From CAZABP01 sp964483245 (GTDB lineage Bacteria; Planctomycetota; UBA1135; UBA2386), in assembly GCA_964483245.1 (NCBI GenBank), contig CAZABP010000008.1:56488-120487 (forward strand): DNA of 64,000 nt. Reading direction: 5' to 3'. The translations under genes and the position numbers were made by a program. The notes beneath the pieces were generated by a model. That model was not told where the DNA came from. It was given only the letters and a program-made list of their open reading frames with translations, and searched no databases. Positions within the stretch are counted from its first letter, which is position 1; each line of letters starts with the position of its first letter. Of the stretch, positions 35,146-44,426 are shown in pieces.

Positions 35146-36174
35146 GTGGCACGCCTGCTCGAGCTCGACGGCGCCGCCGGCGAAGGCGGCGGCCAGATCC
35201 TGCGCAGCGCGCTCGGCCTGTCGCTGGTGACGGGGCAGCCGTTCCGGATCCGCCGGATCCGTGCCGGCCGCGCCAGGCCCGGCCTGCTGCGCCAGCACCT
35301 GACGGCGGTGCACGCGGCGGCCACGATCGGCAATGCGACCGTGCATGGCGCGGGAATCGGCGCAACCGAGCTGGAGTTCCGGCCCGGTCGCGTCGTGCCC
35401 GGCAGCTACGAGTTCGCGATCGGCGGCGCCGGCAGCACGCTGCTCGTGTTGCAGGCGGTCCTGCCGGCGCTGCTGTGCGCCGACCGGCCGAGCGAACTGA
35501 CGCTGCGTGGCGGCACGCACAACCCTTCGGCACCGCCGTTCGACTTCTTCGCGCAGGCGTTCGTGCCAGTGCTGCGCAAGCTCGGCGTGACGGTCGAGCT
35601 GACGCTCGGTCGTGCCGGCTTCCACCCCGCCGGTGGCGGCGAGCTGCGCGCGCGCATCCTGCCGGCACCGCGGCTCGAGCCGTGCGAGCTGCTGCAGCGG
35701 ATCGCCCCGGAGCCGCCGCGCGCACGCGTGCTGCTCGCGCAACTCGAGCGCAGCATCGCCGAGCGCGAGCTCGCGGTGATCATGGGCCGGCTGCAGATAC
35801 CGGCGGAACGCACGGCGATCTCCGAGCTGGAGTCGCTCGGACCGGGCAACGCGGTGCTGATCGAACTCCCCTCGGCCGAGCTCTGCGAACTGACTGTCGG
35901 GTTTGGAACGCGCGGCGAACGGGCCGAGCGGGTCGCTGCGATCGCCTGCGAGCAGGCCGAAGCGCTGCTCACGAGCGGCGTCCCGGTCGGACCGCACCTC
36001 GCGGACCAGTTGTTGATCCCGCTGGCGATGGCCGGCGGCGGACGCTTCCGCACGCTGGCACCGACGACCCACCTGCTGACGAATCTCGATCTGGTGATGC
36101 GCTTCCTGCCGGTCACGATCACGGCGACGCAGGAACCGCAGGACGCCGGGGGTTGGTGCGTCGAGATCGCGTGA
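35146..36174 (+). CDS. rtcA: RNA 3'-terminal phosphate cyclase RtcA
   Basis: 342 residues from GTG 35146, two nt after the rtcB stop. Family blocks: ELDGAAGEGGGQILRSALGL, IRAGRARPGLLRQHLTAVHA, GGAGSTLLVLQAVLPALLCA, RGGTHNPSAPPFDFFAQAFV, FHPAGGGELRARI, and PHLADQLLIPLAMAGGGRF with the nucleophilic His in TTHLLTNLDLV. It converts RNA 3'-phosphates to 2',3'-cyclic phosphates using ATP, via an adenylylated His, and so prepares ends for RtcB. The frame is open far upstream only as antisense/shadow of rtcB. Confidence 0.95.
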   Translation: MARLLELDGAAGEGGGQILRSALGLSLVTGQPFRIRRIRAGRARPGLLRQHLTAVHAAATIGNATVHGAGIGATELEFRPGRVVPGSYEFAIGGAGSTLLVLQAVLPALLCADRPSELTLRGGTHNPSAPPFDFFAQAFVPVLRKLGVTVELTLGRAGFHPAGGGELRARILPAPRLEPCELLQRIAPEPPRARVLLAQLERSIAERELAVIMGRLQIPAERTAISELESLGPGNAVLIELPSAELCELTVGFGTRGERAERVAAIACEQAEALLTSGVPVGPHLADQLLIPLAMAGGGRFRTLAPTTHLLTNLDLVMRFLPVTITATQEPQDAGGWCVEIA

Positions 36175-36222
36175 AGCTCCGCCTTCCATCGCCGCGGGCG
36201 GCGCCTACTGTCGCGCCCGCCG

Positions 36223-39200
36223 ATGGAAACCCTGCAGTTCCGCAAGCTGCTCTGTGCCAACCGCGGCGAAATCGCGATCCGGGTGTTCCGCGCGGCGACC
36301 GAGCTCGGGCTGCAGACGGTCGCGATCTACAGCGAACAGGACCGCACGCACCAGCACCGCTACAAGGCGGACGAGGCGTATCTGATCGGCCGCGGCCGCG
36401 CTCCGATCCAGGCGTATCTGGGGATCGAAGAGATCCTCGACGTCGCCGAGCACGCGCACGTCGACGCGATCCATCCCGGGTACGGGTTCCTGTCGGAGAA
36501 CGCCGACTTCGCCGAGGCCTGCCAGCGGCGCAAGATCGTGTTCATCGGGCCGAGCCCGGAAACGGTGCGCAAGCTCGGGGACAAGGTGAAGGCACGCACG
36601 GTTGCCGAGACCGCCGGGGTCCCGGTCGTGCCCGGCATGACGCTCGATCCGAGCGAGCCTCGCGACCTCGAGCGCGCGCGCGCGTTCGTCGCCGAGCACG
36701 CGCCGATCCTGGTCAAGGCAGCGCATGGCGGCGGCGGCCGCGGCATGCGGGTCGTCCGGCGTGTGCAGGAGCTCGACGAGGCGCTGGCGCAGGCGAGCTC
36801 GGAGGCGCTGGCCGCGTTCGGCAATGGCGACGTGTTCCTCGAGAAGTACCTCGAGCGCGTGCGCCATCTCGAGGTGCAGATCCTCGGCGACCTCGGCGGC
36901 GACCTGGTGCACCTGCACGAACGCGACTGCTCGGTGCAGCGCCGCTACCAGAAGGTCATCGAGGTCGCGCCGGCCCCGAACCTGCCGGACGCCGTGCGCG
37001 AGCGGCTGCACCAGGACGCGTTGAAGATCGGCCGCGCCGTCGGCTACGCCAATGCCGGCACGGTCGAGTTCCTCGTCGACGGTGACCAGCACTACTTCAT
37101 CGAGGTCAACCCGCGGCTGCAGGTCGAGCACACGGTCACCGAGCAGGTGACGTCGATCGACCTGGTGCAGACGCAGATCCTGATCGCCGCCGGCCACGCG
37201 CTGGCGTCCGAACCGATCGGGATCTTCGGCCAGGATTCGATCCGCGTGCGCGGCAGCGCGATCCAGTGCCGCGTCACGACCGAGGATCCGGCCAACGGCT
37301 TCCTGCCGGACACCGGCCGGATCCTCGCGTTCCGCTCGGCCGCCGGCTTCGGGATCCGGCTCGACACCGGCAACGGCTACGCCGGCGCCGAGATCACGCC
37401 GCACTACGACTCGTTGCTGACCAAGGTCACTGCCTACGCGCCGACGCTCGAGCGCGCGGCGCGCAAGGCGCTGCGCGCGCTGCGTGAGTTCCGGATCCGC
37501 GGGATCAAGACGAACCTGCAGTTCCTCGAGAACGTGCTGCAGCACGAGGTCTTCCTGGCCGGCCAGACCTGGACGCGGTTCATCGACGAGACACCGGCGC
37601 TGCTGCAGTTCCGCCGCCGCCGTGACCGCGCCACCAAGCTGCTGCGCTACCTCGCCGATGTCATCGTCAACGGCCATCCAACGATCACGCGCGACAAGCG
37701 GCTGCTGCCACAATCGCTGCCGCAGGCGGTCGTCCCGGTCGTGCCCGAGAGCGCGCCACCTTCCGGCACCGTGCAGCTGCTCGACCGCGAGGGACCGGAG
37801 GGGCTCGCACGTTGGGTGTTGGCGCAGGGGCGCCCGCTGCTGTGTGACACGACGATGCGTGACGCGCACCAGAGCCTGCTCGCGACACGCGTGCGCACCG
37901 ATGACCTGCTGCGGATCGCGCACGCGACGGCGCACCTGGCGCCGAACCTGTTCAGCGTCGAGACCTGGGGCGGTGCCACGTTCGACGTCGCGTACCGGTT
38001 CTTGAACGAGGACCCGTGGGACCGGCTGCGCGCGCTCAAGCGCCGGATGCCGAACCTGCTGCAGCAGATGCTGCTGCGCGGCGCGAACGCGGTCGGCTAC
38101 ACGAGCTACCCGGACAACGTCGTCGAGGCGTTCGTCGAGGAGGCGGCGCTGGCCGGCGTCGACGTGTTCCGCGTGTTCGACAGCCTGAACGACTTCGACG
38201 GGATGCGCGTCGCCTGCGAGCGCGTGCGTACGACCGGCAAGGTGCTCGAGATCGCGATCTGCTACACCGGCGACGTCGCCAACCCCGACCGCAAGAAGTA
38301 CTCCCTCGACTACTACGCCGACCTCGCGCGCCGCGCCGTCGACATGGGCACGCACGTGCTGTGCATCAAGGACATGGCCGGCCTGCTGCGCCCGACCGCG
38401 GCGACGCTGCTGATCGAGCGGCTGCGCGCGACGGTCGGCGTGCCGATCCACCTGCACACGCACGACACCAGCGGCAACGGCGTCGCAACGCTGGTGCAGG
38501 CGGTCATGGCCGGCGTCCACATCGTCGACGTCGCGCTGGCGCCGATGGCCGGCCTGACCAGCCAGCCGAGCATGAACGCGCTGGTCGCGGCGCTGCACGG
38601 GACGCCGTACGAGCTCGGCCTGCGCAACCGCCCGTTGCAGCCGCTGTGCGACTACTGGGAGACGGTGCGCGACTTCTATCTGCCGTTCGAGTCCGGGCTG
38701 CACAGCAACACGTCGGAGGTCTACTTCCACGAGATCCCGGGCGGGCAGTACAGCAACCTGCGCCCGCAGGTCGCGTCGCTCGGCCTGCTCGAGCGCTGGA
38801 ACGACGTCAAGACGGCGTTCGCGACCGTCAACCAGCTCGTCGGCGACATTCCGAAGGTCACGCCGAGCAGCAAGATGGTCGGCGACTTCTCGCTGTTCCT
38901 GGTGCAGAACGACCTGCTCGGCCGCGGCGAGGATTTCGCCGCGATCGTCGCCGCGACGCGGGAGAAGCTGCTGACCCGCGCGCCGCGGCTCGACTTCCCG
39001 GAATCGGTCGTCACGTACTTCCAAGGACATCTCGGCACGCCGCCCGGCGGCTACCCGGAGGAGCTGCGCGCTGCAGTGTTGAAGGGACTGCCGAGGCTGC
39101 ACGGGCGGCCGGGCGGGGAGCTGCCGCCGCTCGATCTCGACGCCCTCGGGCGCAAGCTGCAGCAGAAGCACGGCCGTCGGTTCCAGCCGCACGAGATCGT

Positions 39201-39717
39201 CAGCGCGGCGCTGTATCCGCGCGTGCTCGACGAGTTCTTCCAGTTCCAGGAGCGGCACGGCGACGTGTCGGTCCTCGACACGCCGAGCTACTTCTATGGC
39301 ATGGAGCTCGGCCAGGAGATCCAGGTCGATCTGGAGCCGGGCAAGACGCTCGTGATCTCGCTGACCGCAGTCGGCGAACCGCGCGAGGACGGCACGCGCG
39401 TCGTGTTCTTCGAGCTGAACGGGCAGGGTCGTCAGGTCGCCGTGCGCGACCGCGCACTCGCCGCCCCGGAGTCGGCGCGCCGCAAGGCGGATCCGGGCGA
39501 TCCGGACCAGGTCGGAGCACCGATGCCCGGGACGGTCATCGCGATCCATGTCGCTACCGGCGACGCGGTCGCCGAGGGCGATCCGCTGGTGACGCTGGAG
39601 GCGATGAAGATGGAGACCGTGCTGCGTTCACCGCGCGGCGGCAAGCTGCGCGAGCTGCTGCCACGGCTGAAGGAGCAGGTGCAGGCGGAGGACCTGGTCG
39701 CCGTGATCGGGGACTGA
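36223..39717 (+). CDS. pyc: Pyruvate carboxylase
   Basis: 1164 residues, full length for the single-chain enzyme. The biotin carboxylase domain (~5-470) shows FRKLLCANRGEIAIRVFRAA, HPGYGFLSENADFA, the ATP grasp KAAHGGGGRGMRVV and FIEVNPRLQVEHTVTEQVT. The carboxyltransferase domain (~545-830) shows LCDTTMRDAHQSLLATRVRT, GADVF-like SVETWGGATFDVAYRFLNED and HTHDTSGNGVATLVQAV. The C-terminal biotinyl domain has the lysine in LEAMKMETVLRS. It carboxylates pyruvate to oxaloacetate (anaplerosis). Its stop codon TGA is inside the 5-bp duplication flanking the MITE-like element. Confidence 0.96.
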   Translation: METLQFRKLLCANRGEIAIRVFRAATELGLQTVAIYSEQDRTHQHRYKADEAYLIGRGRAPIQAYLGIEEILDVAEHAHVDAIHPGYGFLSENADFAEACQRRKIVFIGPSPETVRKLGDKVKARTVAETAGVPVVPGMTLDPSEPRDLERARAFVAEHAPILVKAAHGGGGRGMRVVRRVQELDEALAQASSEALAAFGNGDVFLEKYLERVRHLEVQILGDLGGDLVHLHERDCSVQRRYQKVIEVAPAPNLPDAVRERLHQDALKIGRAVGYANAGTVEFLVDGDQHYFIEVNPRLQVEHTVTEQVTSIDLVQTQILIAAGHALASEPIGIFGQDSIRVRGSAIQCRVTTEDPANGFLPDTGRILAFRSAAGFGIRLDTGNGYAGAEITPHYDSLLTKVTAYAPTLERAARKALRALREFRIRGIKTNLQFLENVLQHEVFLAGQTWTRFIDETPALLQFRRRRDRATKLLRYLADVIVNGHPTITRDKRLLPQSLPQAVVPVVPESAPPSGTVQLLDREGPEGLARWVLAQGRPLLCDTTMRDAHQSLLATRVRTDDLLRIAHATAHLAPNLFSVETWGGATFDVAYRFLNEDPWDRLRALKRRMPNLLQQMLLRGANAVGYTSYPDNVVEAFVEEAALAGVDVFRVFDSLNDFDGMRVACERVRTTGKVLEIAICYTGDVANPDRKKYSLDYYADLARRAVDMGTHVLCIKDMAGLLRPTAATLLIERLRATVGVPIHLHTHDTSGNGVATLVQAVMAGVHIVDVALAPMAGLTSQPSMNALVAALHGTPYELGLRNRPLQPLCDYWETVRDFYLPFESGLHSNTSEVYFHEIPGGQYSNLRPQVASLGLLERWNDVKTAFATVNQLVGDIPKVTPSSKMVGDFSLFLVQNDLLGRGEDFAAIVAATREKLLTRAPRLDFPESVVTYFQGHLGTPPGGYPEELRAAVLKGLPRLHGRPGGELPPLDLDALGRKLQQKHGRRFQPHEIVSAALYPRVLDEFFQFQERHGDVSVLDTPSYFYGMELGQEIQVDLEPGKTLVISLTAVGEPREDGTRVVFFELNGQGRQVAVRDRALAAPESARRKADPGDPDQVGAPMPGTVIAIHVATGDAVAEGDPLVTLEAMKMETVLRSPRGGKLRELLPRLKEQVQAEDLVAVIGD

Positions 39718-39718
39718 G

Positions 39719-39877
39719 AGGCTGTTCCCAAATCCCCGCTGCGTTCGGCCGGCTGCGGCGGCCGCCGGACTGCGTCGCGCCTCCTCGACGTATCTCCTGG
39801 ATAGGCCTGCGTCGGCGCTCCTTGCCGGCGACCGCCTCGCTCGGCCTCGGCGCGACGCGGGGATTTGGGAACAGCCT
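39719..39877. mobile_element. MITE-like element, 159 bp, 21-bp terminal inverted repeats
   Basis: AGGCTGTTCCCAAATCCCCG(C) at 39719-39739 is the exact reverse complement of 39857-39877. The element is flanked on both sides by CTGAG (39714-39718 and 39878-39882), which looks like a 5-bp target-site duplication. It has no ORF of its own. The left duplication contains the pyc stop codon, so the pyc frame was preserved. The transposase that would mobilise it is not in the window. Confidence 0.75.
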
Positions 39878-39903
39878 CTGAGCGCGCGCGGCGCGGCTGC
39901 GCG

Positions 39904-41706
39904 TCACCGCACCGAGCTCTTCTCCCACTCGACGCGGATCAGCTCGTCTTCGACCGACAGCCGGCGGCCGCGTGAGTTCTCGAACCGGCTCGCCCACGCC
40001 GCCTGTGACAGCTTGAACCGCATGCGCGCGTCGTCGTCACGGCTCACGCGCGTGCGCTCGAACCGCTCCAGTTGCTGTAGCAGCGCGACCTTCTGCTCGA
40101 GCGGGACCTCCGGATCGGCCGTCGCGACGATCCGCTCGGCGATCGCCTGGTCCCCGTGCAATCCGTCCGGCGGCTGCGCCGCGCCGCGCGTCGGATCGGT
40201 CGGGAACATCTGCAGCAGCCGCAGATACGTCCACAGCAGCGTGTCCTTGACCTGCCGCTCGGTATCGCGCGCCGCACTGCCGACGCCGAGCGCCGGCTGC
40301 GGCAACCAGTGCGGCATGAAGTGGTGCCCGAGCGCGTAATCGACGAACACACCGCCCGCTTCGACGCCCTGCTTGTATTGGCGGTAGTCATCCGGCGCAT
40401 CGAGTGGCACCTCCCAGCCGGGCAGGAAGTAGCCCTCGCGCTTGCGCAGCTCGTCGACCAACGTGAACCGCTCCGAGCGCATGAAGATCTGCTGCTGTTG
40501 CCGGTTCACGAAACCCTGCAGCGTGCGCCACTCCATCGGCCAGTCGGTCGTCGAACCGATGTTCAGCTCCAGTTCGTCACGCCCGGTGCCGAGGTCGTGG
40601 TGCGCAAAGTAGCCGTGGTGCGTGTGCGCGGTCACCAGCAGCGCGAGCCTGTACTCGCGCCACAGCCAGCCGACGCTCGAGCGCGTGCGCGGCGCGAACG
40701 CATCGAACGGATGGTGGCAGGCGATGCTGATCGCGCCGAGGCGCTGCTCCGCCCGATCGCGCACGATCCACTCGCGCAGCTGGCGCAACTGGTTCGGCAG
40801 CATCTCCCCGTGCGAGCCGCAGTTCAGCGCGATCGGGAACGTGCGCCAGCCGTTCGGCATCAGGATCGGCCGCCGCTGGTACTGGCACGAGTCCATCAGG
40901 ATCAGCGTCGACGAGGGCGTCGCCGGATCCTGGTCCCCGGACGTGTCGACCTGCTGCAGCAGGTACGAGCGCCACGGCCGCTCGAGGTCGATCTCCCACG
41001 CGATCCGACGCAGGAAGCCGGGCGCACCGGAGGGGATCTCCCACTCGAACTCTGCCGGCAGCGCCTCCGCCAACGTGGCGCGCGGCTCGTGCCGCCGTGC
41101 CGCCAGTCCGAGCTCCTGCGCCAGTGCCGCGAAGCCGGGGTCCTGCTGCGCCAACAGCGCCGCGACGTAGAGCCGGATGAACTGGTGCTTGCGCAGCGGC
41201 GCGCTCGCGCCGTGGCACGCGTCGTCCCAGTTCTGCGGGCTCTCCGGGTCGTAGACGCCGAAGTAGAAGAAGTCGTGGTTCCCCGGCGCCATGACCCACG
41301 GGCGCTCGGTCTGCTGCATGACGTCGAGGAACGCATCCAGCTCGCCGATGCAGGCGAGATCGAGCGCGTCGCCCAGGTGCACGATCGCGTCGGTGCCGGT
41401 GCTCCCTTCGCGCAGGATCCACCGCACGACGTCGGCAGCGAACAGGTCGAGCTGCGGTGGCCGGATCGCAGTGCCGACCAGCGCCTTGGTCGACAGATTC
41501 CGCTCCGGCAGCGGCTCGGAGTACAGGTTGTGGAACTGGCAGTCGGAGATCAGCAGGATCTTCTTCGACTGCTGCCAGCCGTCGCCGTTCAGCTCGAACT
41601 TCTCCCACGCCGGCTGGAAGCGCGGGTGCAGGTCGTCGACGACGCAGCCGGAGAGACTGCATGCGGCGAGCAGCAGCGCACGGCACCAGGATCGCTGCAT
41701 CACCAT
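39904..41706 (-). CDS. Metallophosphoesterase lipoprotein
   Basis: 600 residues from ATG 41706 (a second ATG at 41700 is equally possible). Signal and lipobox: RALLLAACSLSGCVVDD. Calcineurin-like phosphoesterase motifs in order: LLISDCQFHN (D-x-H variant, with Q between), HLGDALDLA (GD-x-x-D), VMAPGNHDFF (GNHD), ISIACHHPF and VTAHTHHGYFAHHD (G-H-x-H-like). It would be a membrane-anchored, metal-dependent phosphoesterase with a ~200-residue C-terminal extension of unknown fold. It overlaps the upstream lipoprotein gene by 7 nt, so the two are probably co-translated and act together. Confidence 0.85.
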   Translation of the reverse strand: MVMQRSWCRALLLAACSLSGCVVDDLHPRFQPAWEKFELNGDGWQQSKKILLISDCQFHNLYSEPLPERNLSTKALVGTAIRPPQLDLFAADVVRWILREGSTGTDAIVHLGDALDLACIGELDAFLDVMQQTERPWVMAPGNHDFFYFGVYDPESPQNWDDACHGASAPLRKHQFIRLYVAALLAQQDPGFAALAQELGLAARRHEPRATLAEALPAEFEWEIPSGAPGFLRRIAWEIDLERPWRSYLLQQVDTSGDQDPATPSSTLILMDSCQYQRRPILMPNGWRTFPIALNCGSHGEMLPNQLRQLREWIVRDRAEQRLGAISIACHHPFDAFAPRTRSSVGWLWREYRLALLVTAHTHHGYFAHHDLGTGRDELELNIGSTTDWPMEWRTLQGFVNRQQQQIFMRSERFTLVDELRKREGYFLPGWEVPLDAPDDYRQYKQGVEAGGVFVDYALGHHFMPHWLPQPALGVGSAARDTERQVKDTLLWTYLRLLQMFPTDPTRGAAQPPDGLHGDQAIAERIVATADPEVPLEQKVALLQQLERFERTRVSRDDDARMRFKLSQAAWASRFENSRGRRLSVEDELIRVEWEKSSVR

Positions 41707-42335
41707 CGCCCGTCGTCTCCCGCGATGTCGAGCGTGAACAGTCCGAGCAGGAAGTCGAGCAGCTCGCCCGGGCTGTAACCGACGTCGATGTAGATGCCGA
41801 GCGCGATCTCGCCGCCGATGTCGAACACGTGGATCTGCTCGTAGCGGTGCTCGCGCATCGCATCCGGCCGCCAGATCCACAGCTCGTCGACGAACTCCTC
41901 GCCGGTATCCGGCACGTTCCACGCGTAGTCGACCGGCGTCGCGTCGACCCACGAGAAGATCGCCGGCAGCACCGCGACCGACCAGCGGCCGCTGTAGTAG
42001 GCACCGCGCTGGTAATCGAGCGCCGTCACGTGCGACGTGACGACGATCTCGGCCTGGTCGGCGTCGGCGCGGAAATCACGCGTGTTGAAGAACAGCGGGT
42101 CGCCGTAGCGCCAGCCGAGCGCGGCACCGCGCGGTTTGACGCCGATCATCAGCCCGGTGTCCCACAGGCCGAGATTGCTCCCGCGCACGCCGATGACCGA
42201 GCCGGCGCCGACCACGAGCCGGTATTGGTCGGTGAAATCGAGCGCGCGGTCCTTCAGGTACTGGCAGGACGTGGCGCCGAGCACCAGCAACGCCGCGAGT
42301 CCGCCGCCCGCCCGACGAAGTCGAATCCCGAGCAC
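41700..42335 (-). CDS. Uncharacterised lipoprotein paired with the phosphoesterase
   Basis: 211 residues from GTG 42335; an ATG 168 nt upstream would add residues antisense to the next gene and no signal. Signal peptide with lipobox (LAALLVLGATSCQYLKD). The mature part contains FTDQYRLVVGAGSVIGVRGS, NLGLWDTGLMIGVKPRG and a Trp/Tyr/Asp-rich C-terminus (DELWIWRPDAMREHRYEQIH), suggesting an outer-membrane-associated beta structure. I do not recognise the family. The coupled downstream phosphoesterase lipoprotein suggests a shared cell-envelope role. Confidence 0.7.
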   Translation of the reverse strand: MLGIRLRRAGGGLAALLVLGATSCQYLKDRALDFTDQYRLVVGAGSVIGVRGSNLGLWDTGLMIGVKPRGAALGWRYGDPLFFNTRDFRADADQAEIVVTSHVTALDYQRGAYYSGRWSVAVLPAIFSWVDATPVDYAWNVPDTGEEFVDELWIWRPDAMREHRYEQIHVFDIGGEIALGIYIDVGYSPGELLDFLLGLFTLDIAGDDGRW

Positions 42336-42448
42336 GGCGGGATCATGCGGGGCCTGCGCGGGACGAGGAATCGAAAACTGCGGGCGTGGCGCGCGCGCCC
42401 CGGAATAGACCGACCCGCTCCGCGTCCGAGCCGGCCGGAGACACCGCC

Positions 42449-43180
42449 ATGAAGACCACGACGACGACCACGTTGCTGTTGCTCGGATGCCTCGGTCTCG
42501 CACCGCAGGATCCGAAACCGGAGCCCGTCTTTGCGATCGACGCCGGCACGCACGATCTGCGCGAGCTGATCGATCGCGCCGCGCGCTTCCTCGGCCGCAA
42601 CTACATGACCTCGGACGTAGAGATGCAGGCTGCGGGCGGCACGCAGATCACGCTGCAGAATCCGATCCGGCTCGACCGCGAGGGCTGCGCCGAGGTGCTG
42701 AGCCAGTTCGCGTACCAGCGCGGCTTCGCGATCGTCCCGATCGATCAGGAACGCGGACTGTGGGAGTGCATCAACATGCAGGGACCACGCCGCGGCGAGG
42801 TCCAGAACCGCGCGATCTTCGTGCGGCCGGACGAGCTCGCGAAGTACGCGAAGCTCCGCGTGCCGGTGACGGTGACGGTGCCGCTGACACACGTGAATGC
42901 AACGCACGCGGCGAACTCGCTGCGTCCGTTCTTCATGAGTGGCAACAACCCGATGGCCCCGCTGACGATCGGCACCGCCGGAAACGCTCGCGCCCTGCTG
43001 ATCACCGGCTTCGCCGACCAGGTCGCGCAGGCGGCCGAGATGCTCGCGCGCGTCGACCAGCCGCCGCCCGAGGGAGCCGTCGACGCGACGGCCCCGGACT
43101 GGGCCCAGTCGGTCGAGCAGCGCCTGGGCCAGTTGGCATCGCGTGTGGGAGCACTCGAGGCGAAACAGAAGGAGCGCTGA
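42449..43180 (+). CDS. Orphan secretin N0-N1-like exported protein
   Basis: 243 residues from ATG 42449 (MKTTTTTTLLLLGCLGLAP; an earlier in-frame ATG gives no signal sequence). DAGTHDLRELIDRAARFLGR and QITLQNPIRLDREGCAEVLS resemble the N0 domain of GspD/secretins. VTVPLTHVNATHAANSLRPF and NARALLITGFADQVAQAAEM followed by RVDQPP match an N1 ring-building domain. The beta-barrel secretin domain is absent, and a short coiled coil (SVEQRLGQLASRVGALEAKQ) ends the protein. It may be a periplasmic partner or regulator of a type II secretion/pilus secretin. It lies 131 bp upstream of the six-copy secreted family. Confidence 0.72.
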   Translation: MKTTTTTTLLLLGCLGLAPQDPKPEPVFAIDAGTHDLRELIDRAARFLGRNYMTSDVEMQAAGGTQITLQNPIRLDREGCAEVLSQFAYQRGFAIVPIDQERGLWECINMQGPRRGEVQNRAIFVRPDELAKYAKLRVPVTVTVPLTHVNATHAANSLRPFFMSGNNPMAPLTIGTAGNARALLITGFADQVAQAAEMLARVDQPPPEGAVDATAPDWAQSVEQRLGQLASRVGALEAKQKER

Positions 43181-43311
43181 GCCGGCTCGAGCGCGTCGCA
43201 GGGGGGGCAGGGGGAGCCCTGGGGTGAGGGCAAGGGGTCTTGGTGACAGCAGCACGGCCGGGCCTAGGTTCCGGCCGTTTCCTGTTCCCTTTCCCCCACC
43301 TCACAACTTCC

Positions 43312-44343
43312 ATGCGAATCACCTGCCTTTCGGCCCTGCTCCTGGCGAGCAGCCTGGCCGCTCAGTCGTACTACGTGTCGCCGACCGAGTTCACCAACTA
43401 CCGCGGCACGTCCAACAACACGTTCCCGTTCAACTACGCCGCCGGGCGTTATCAGCAGATCCATGGCGACATGAAGGGTTCGCCAAAGGTCCTGCAGGCC
43501 ATGACCTTCCGGCGCTCGCAGTTCTCGACGCCGGCCCGCTCGATCCTGCTGACGATCAACCTCGGTGACAGCAGCTACGCCGCACGTTCCGCGACGTTCG
43601 CCAGCAACTTCACTGGCACACCGGTCAACGTGCTGCCGCAGACGACAGTCAACTTCCCCGACTGGACGACGTCGAGCGGCCTCGTTCCCGAACCGTGGAC
43701 GACGCTGATCCCGTTCACGACGCCGTTCCCGTACACGGGTGTCAACGACCTGTGCTGGGAGTTCCTGGTCGATGGTAACTCGACCACGTCGTCGCGTCCG
43801 ACCGACGCATACGGCAGCTCGACGACGATGTACGCAGCACTCGCGCCGCTCGGCACGGGCTGCATCGTCGGCACCAACACGCTGCCGATGACGCAGACGA
43901 TGAACGTCACGGTCAGCTCGTCGACGACGAACCTGAGCTTCGGTGGTTCGATCGCGCGGGGTCCTGCCAGCGCCGCGGCGGTCATGATGGTCGGCATCGT
44001 CAACCTGGATCTCACGATCCCGGGCCTGTGCGAGAAGCTGTTCCCGTTCACGGTCTGGTCGTTCAACATCAACCTGTCGACGTCCGGATCCGGCAGCATG
44101 ACGACGCTCTCGACGCCGCACAACGCAGCGTGGGCCGGCGCGCAGGTCTTCTCGCAGACCGCCGCACTCGACGCCAACCAGCCGGGCCTGCCGGTCGCGC
44201 TCAGCAACGGCACCGCAGTCACGTTGCCACCGTTCCCGCCGGCGCCGATCGACGTCTGCCGCATCTACTCGAGCGGTTCGAGCTCCGCGACCTCCGGCTC
44301 GCTCGGCTCGAACTACGGCCTGATCGTGCGCTGGACGCACTGA
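43312..44343 (+). CDS. Secreted tandem paralogue 1 of 6
   Basis: 343 residues from ATG 43312 (MRITCLSALLLASSLAAQS), the start that gives every copy the same signal-peptide layout. The mature protein begins YYVSPTEFTNYRGTSNNTFP and continues GRYQQIHGDMKGSPKVLQAM. Four cysteines are conserved in all copies: DLCWEFLVDG, GTGCIVGTNTLPMTQTMN, GLCEKLFPFTVW and IDVCRIY. The C-terminal part (HNAAWAGAQVFSQTAALDA) matches the module shared with the kelch and beta-helix proteins; the protein ends YGLIVRWTH. It is Thr/Ser/Asn-rich, all-beta by appearance and presumably exported. No known family or enzyme motif is recognised. Confidence 0.85.
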   Translation: MRITCLSALLLASSLAAQSYYVSPTEFTNYRGTSNNTFPFNYAAGRYQQIHGDMKGSPKVLQAMTFRRSQFSTPARSILLTINLGDSSYAARSATFASNFTGTPVNVLPQTTVNFPDWTTSSGLVPEPWTTLIPFTTPFPYTGVNDLCWEFLVDGNSTTSSRPTDAYGSSTTMYAALAPLGTGCIVGTNTLPMTQTMNVTVSSSTTNLSFGGSIARGPASAAAVMMVGIVNLDLTIPGLCEKLFPFTVWSFNINLSTSGSGSMTTLSTPHNAAWAGAQVFSQTAALDANQPGLPVALSNGTAVTLPPFPPAPIDVCRIYSSGSSSATSGSLGSNYGLIVRWTH

Positions 44344-44368
44344 TCCGGCCCCCCGCGATCTGTTCCTG

Positions 44369-44392
44369 GCCGGGGAGCTTCGGTTCCCCGGC
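44369..44392 (+). terminator. Hairpin between paralogues 1 and 2
   Basis: GCCGGGGA / TCCCCGGC, perfect 8-bp stem with loop GCTTCGGT, 25 nt after the stop. No T-tract. Confidence 0.55.
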
Positions 44393-44426
44393 GCCTGCCC
44401 CATCACCCACGGTCCGTTCCATTTCC

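Noticed and set aside
39740..39856. Small gene inside the MITE-like element
   Set aside because: No start with plausible coding sequence; interior is GC-rich and palindromic only.
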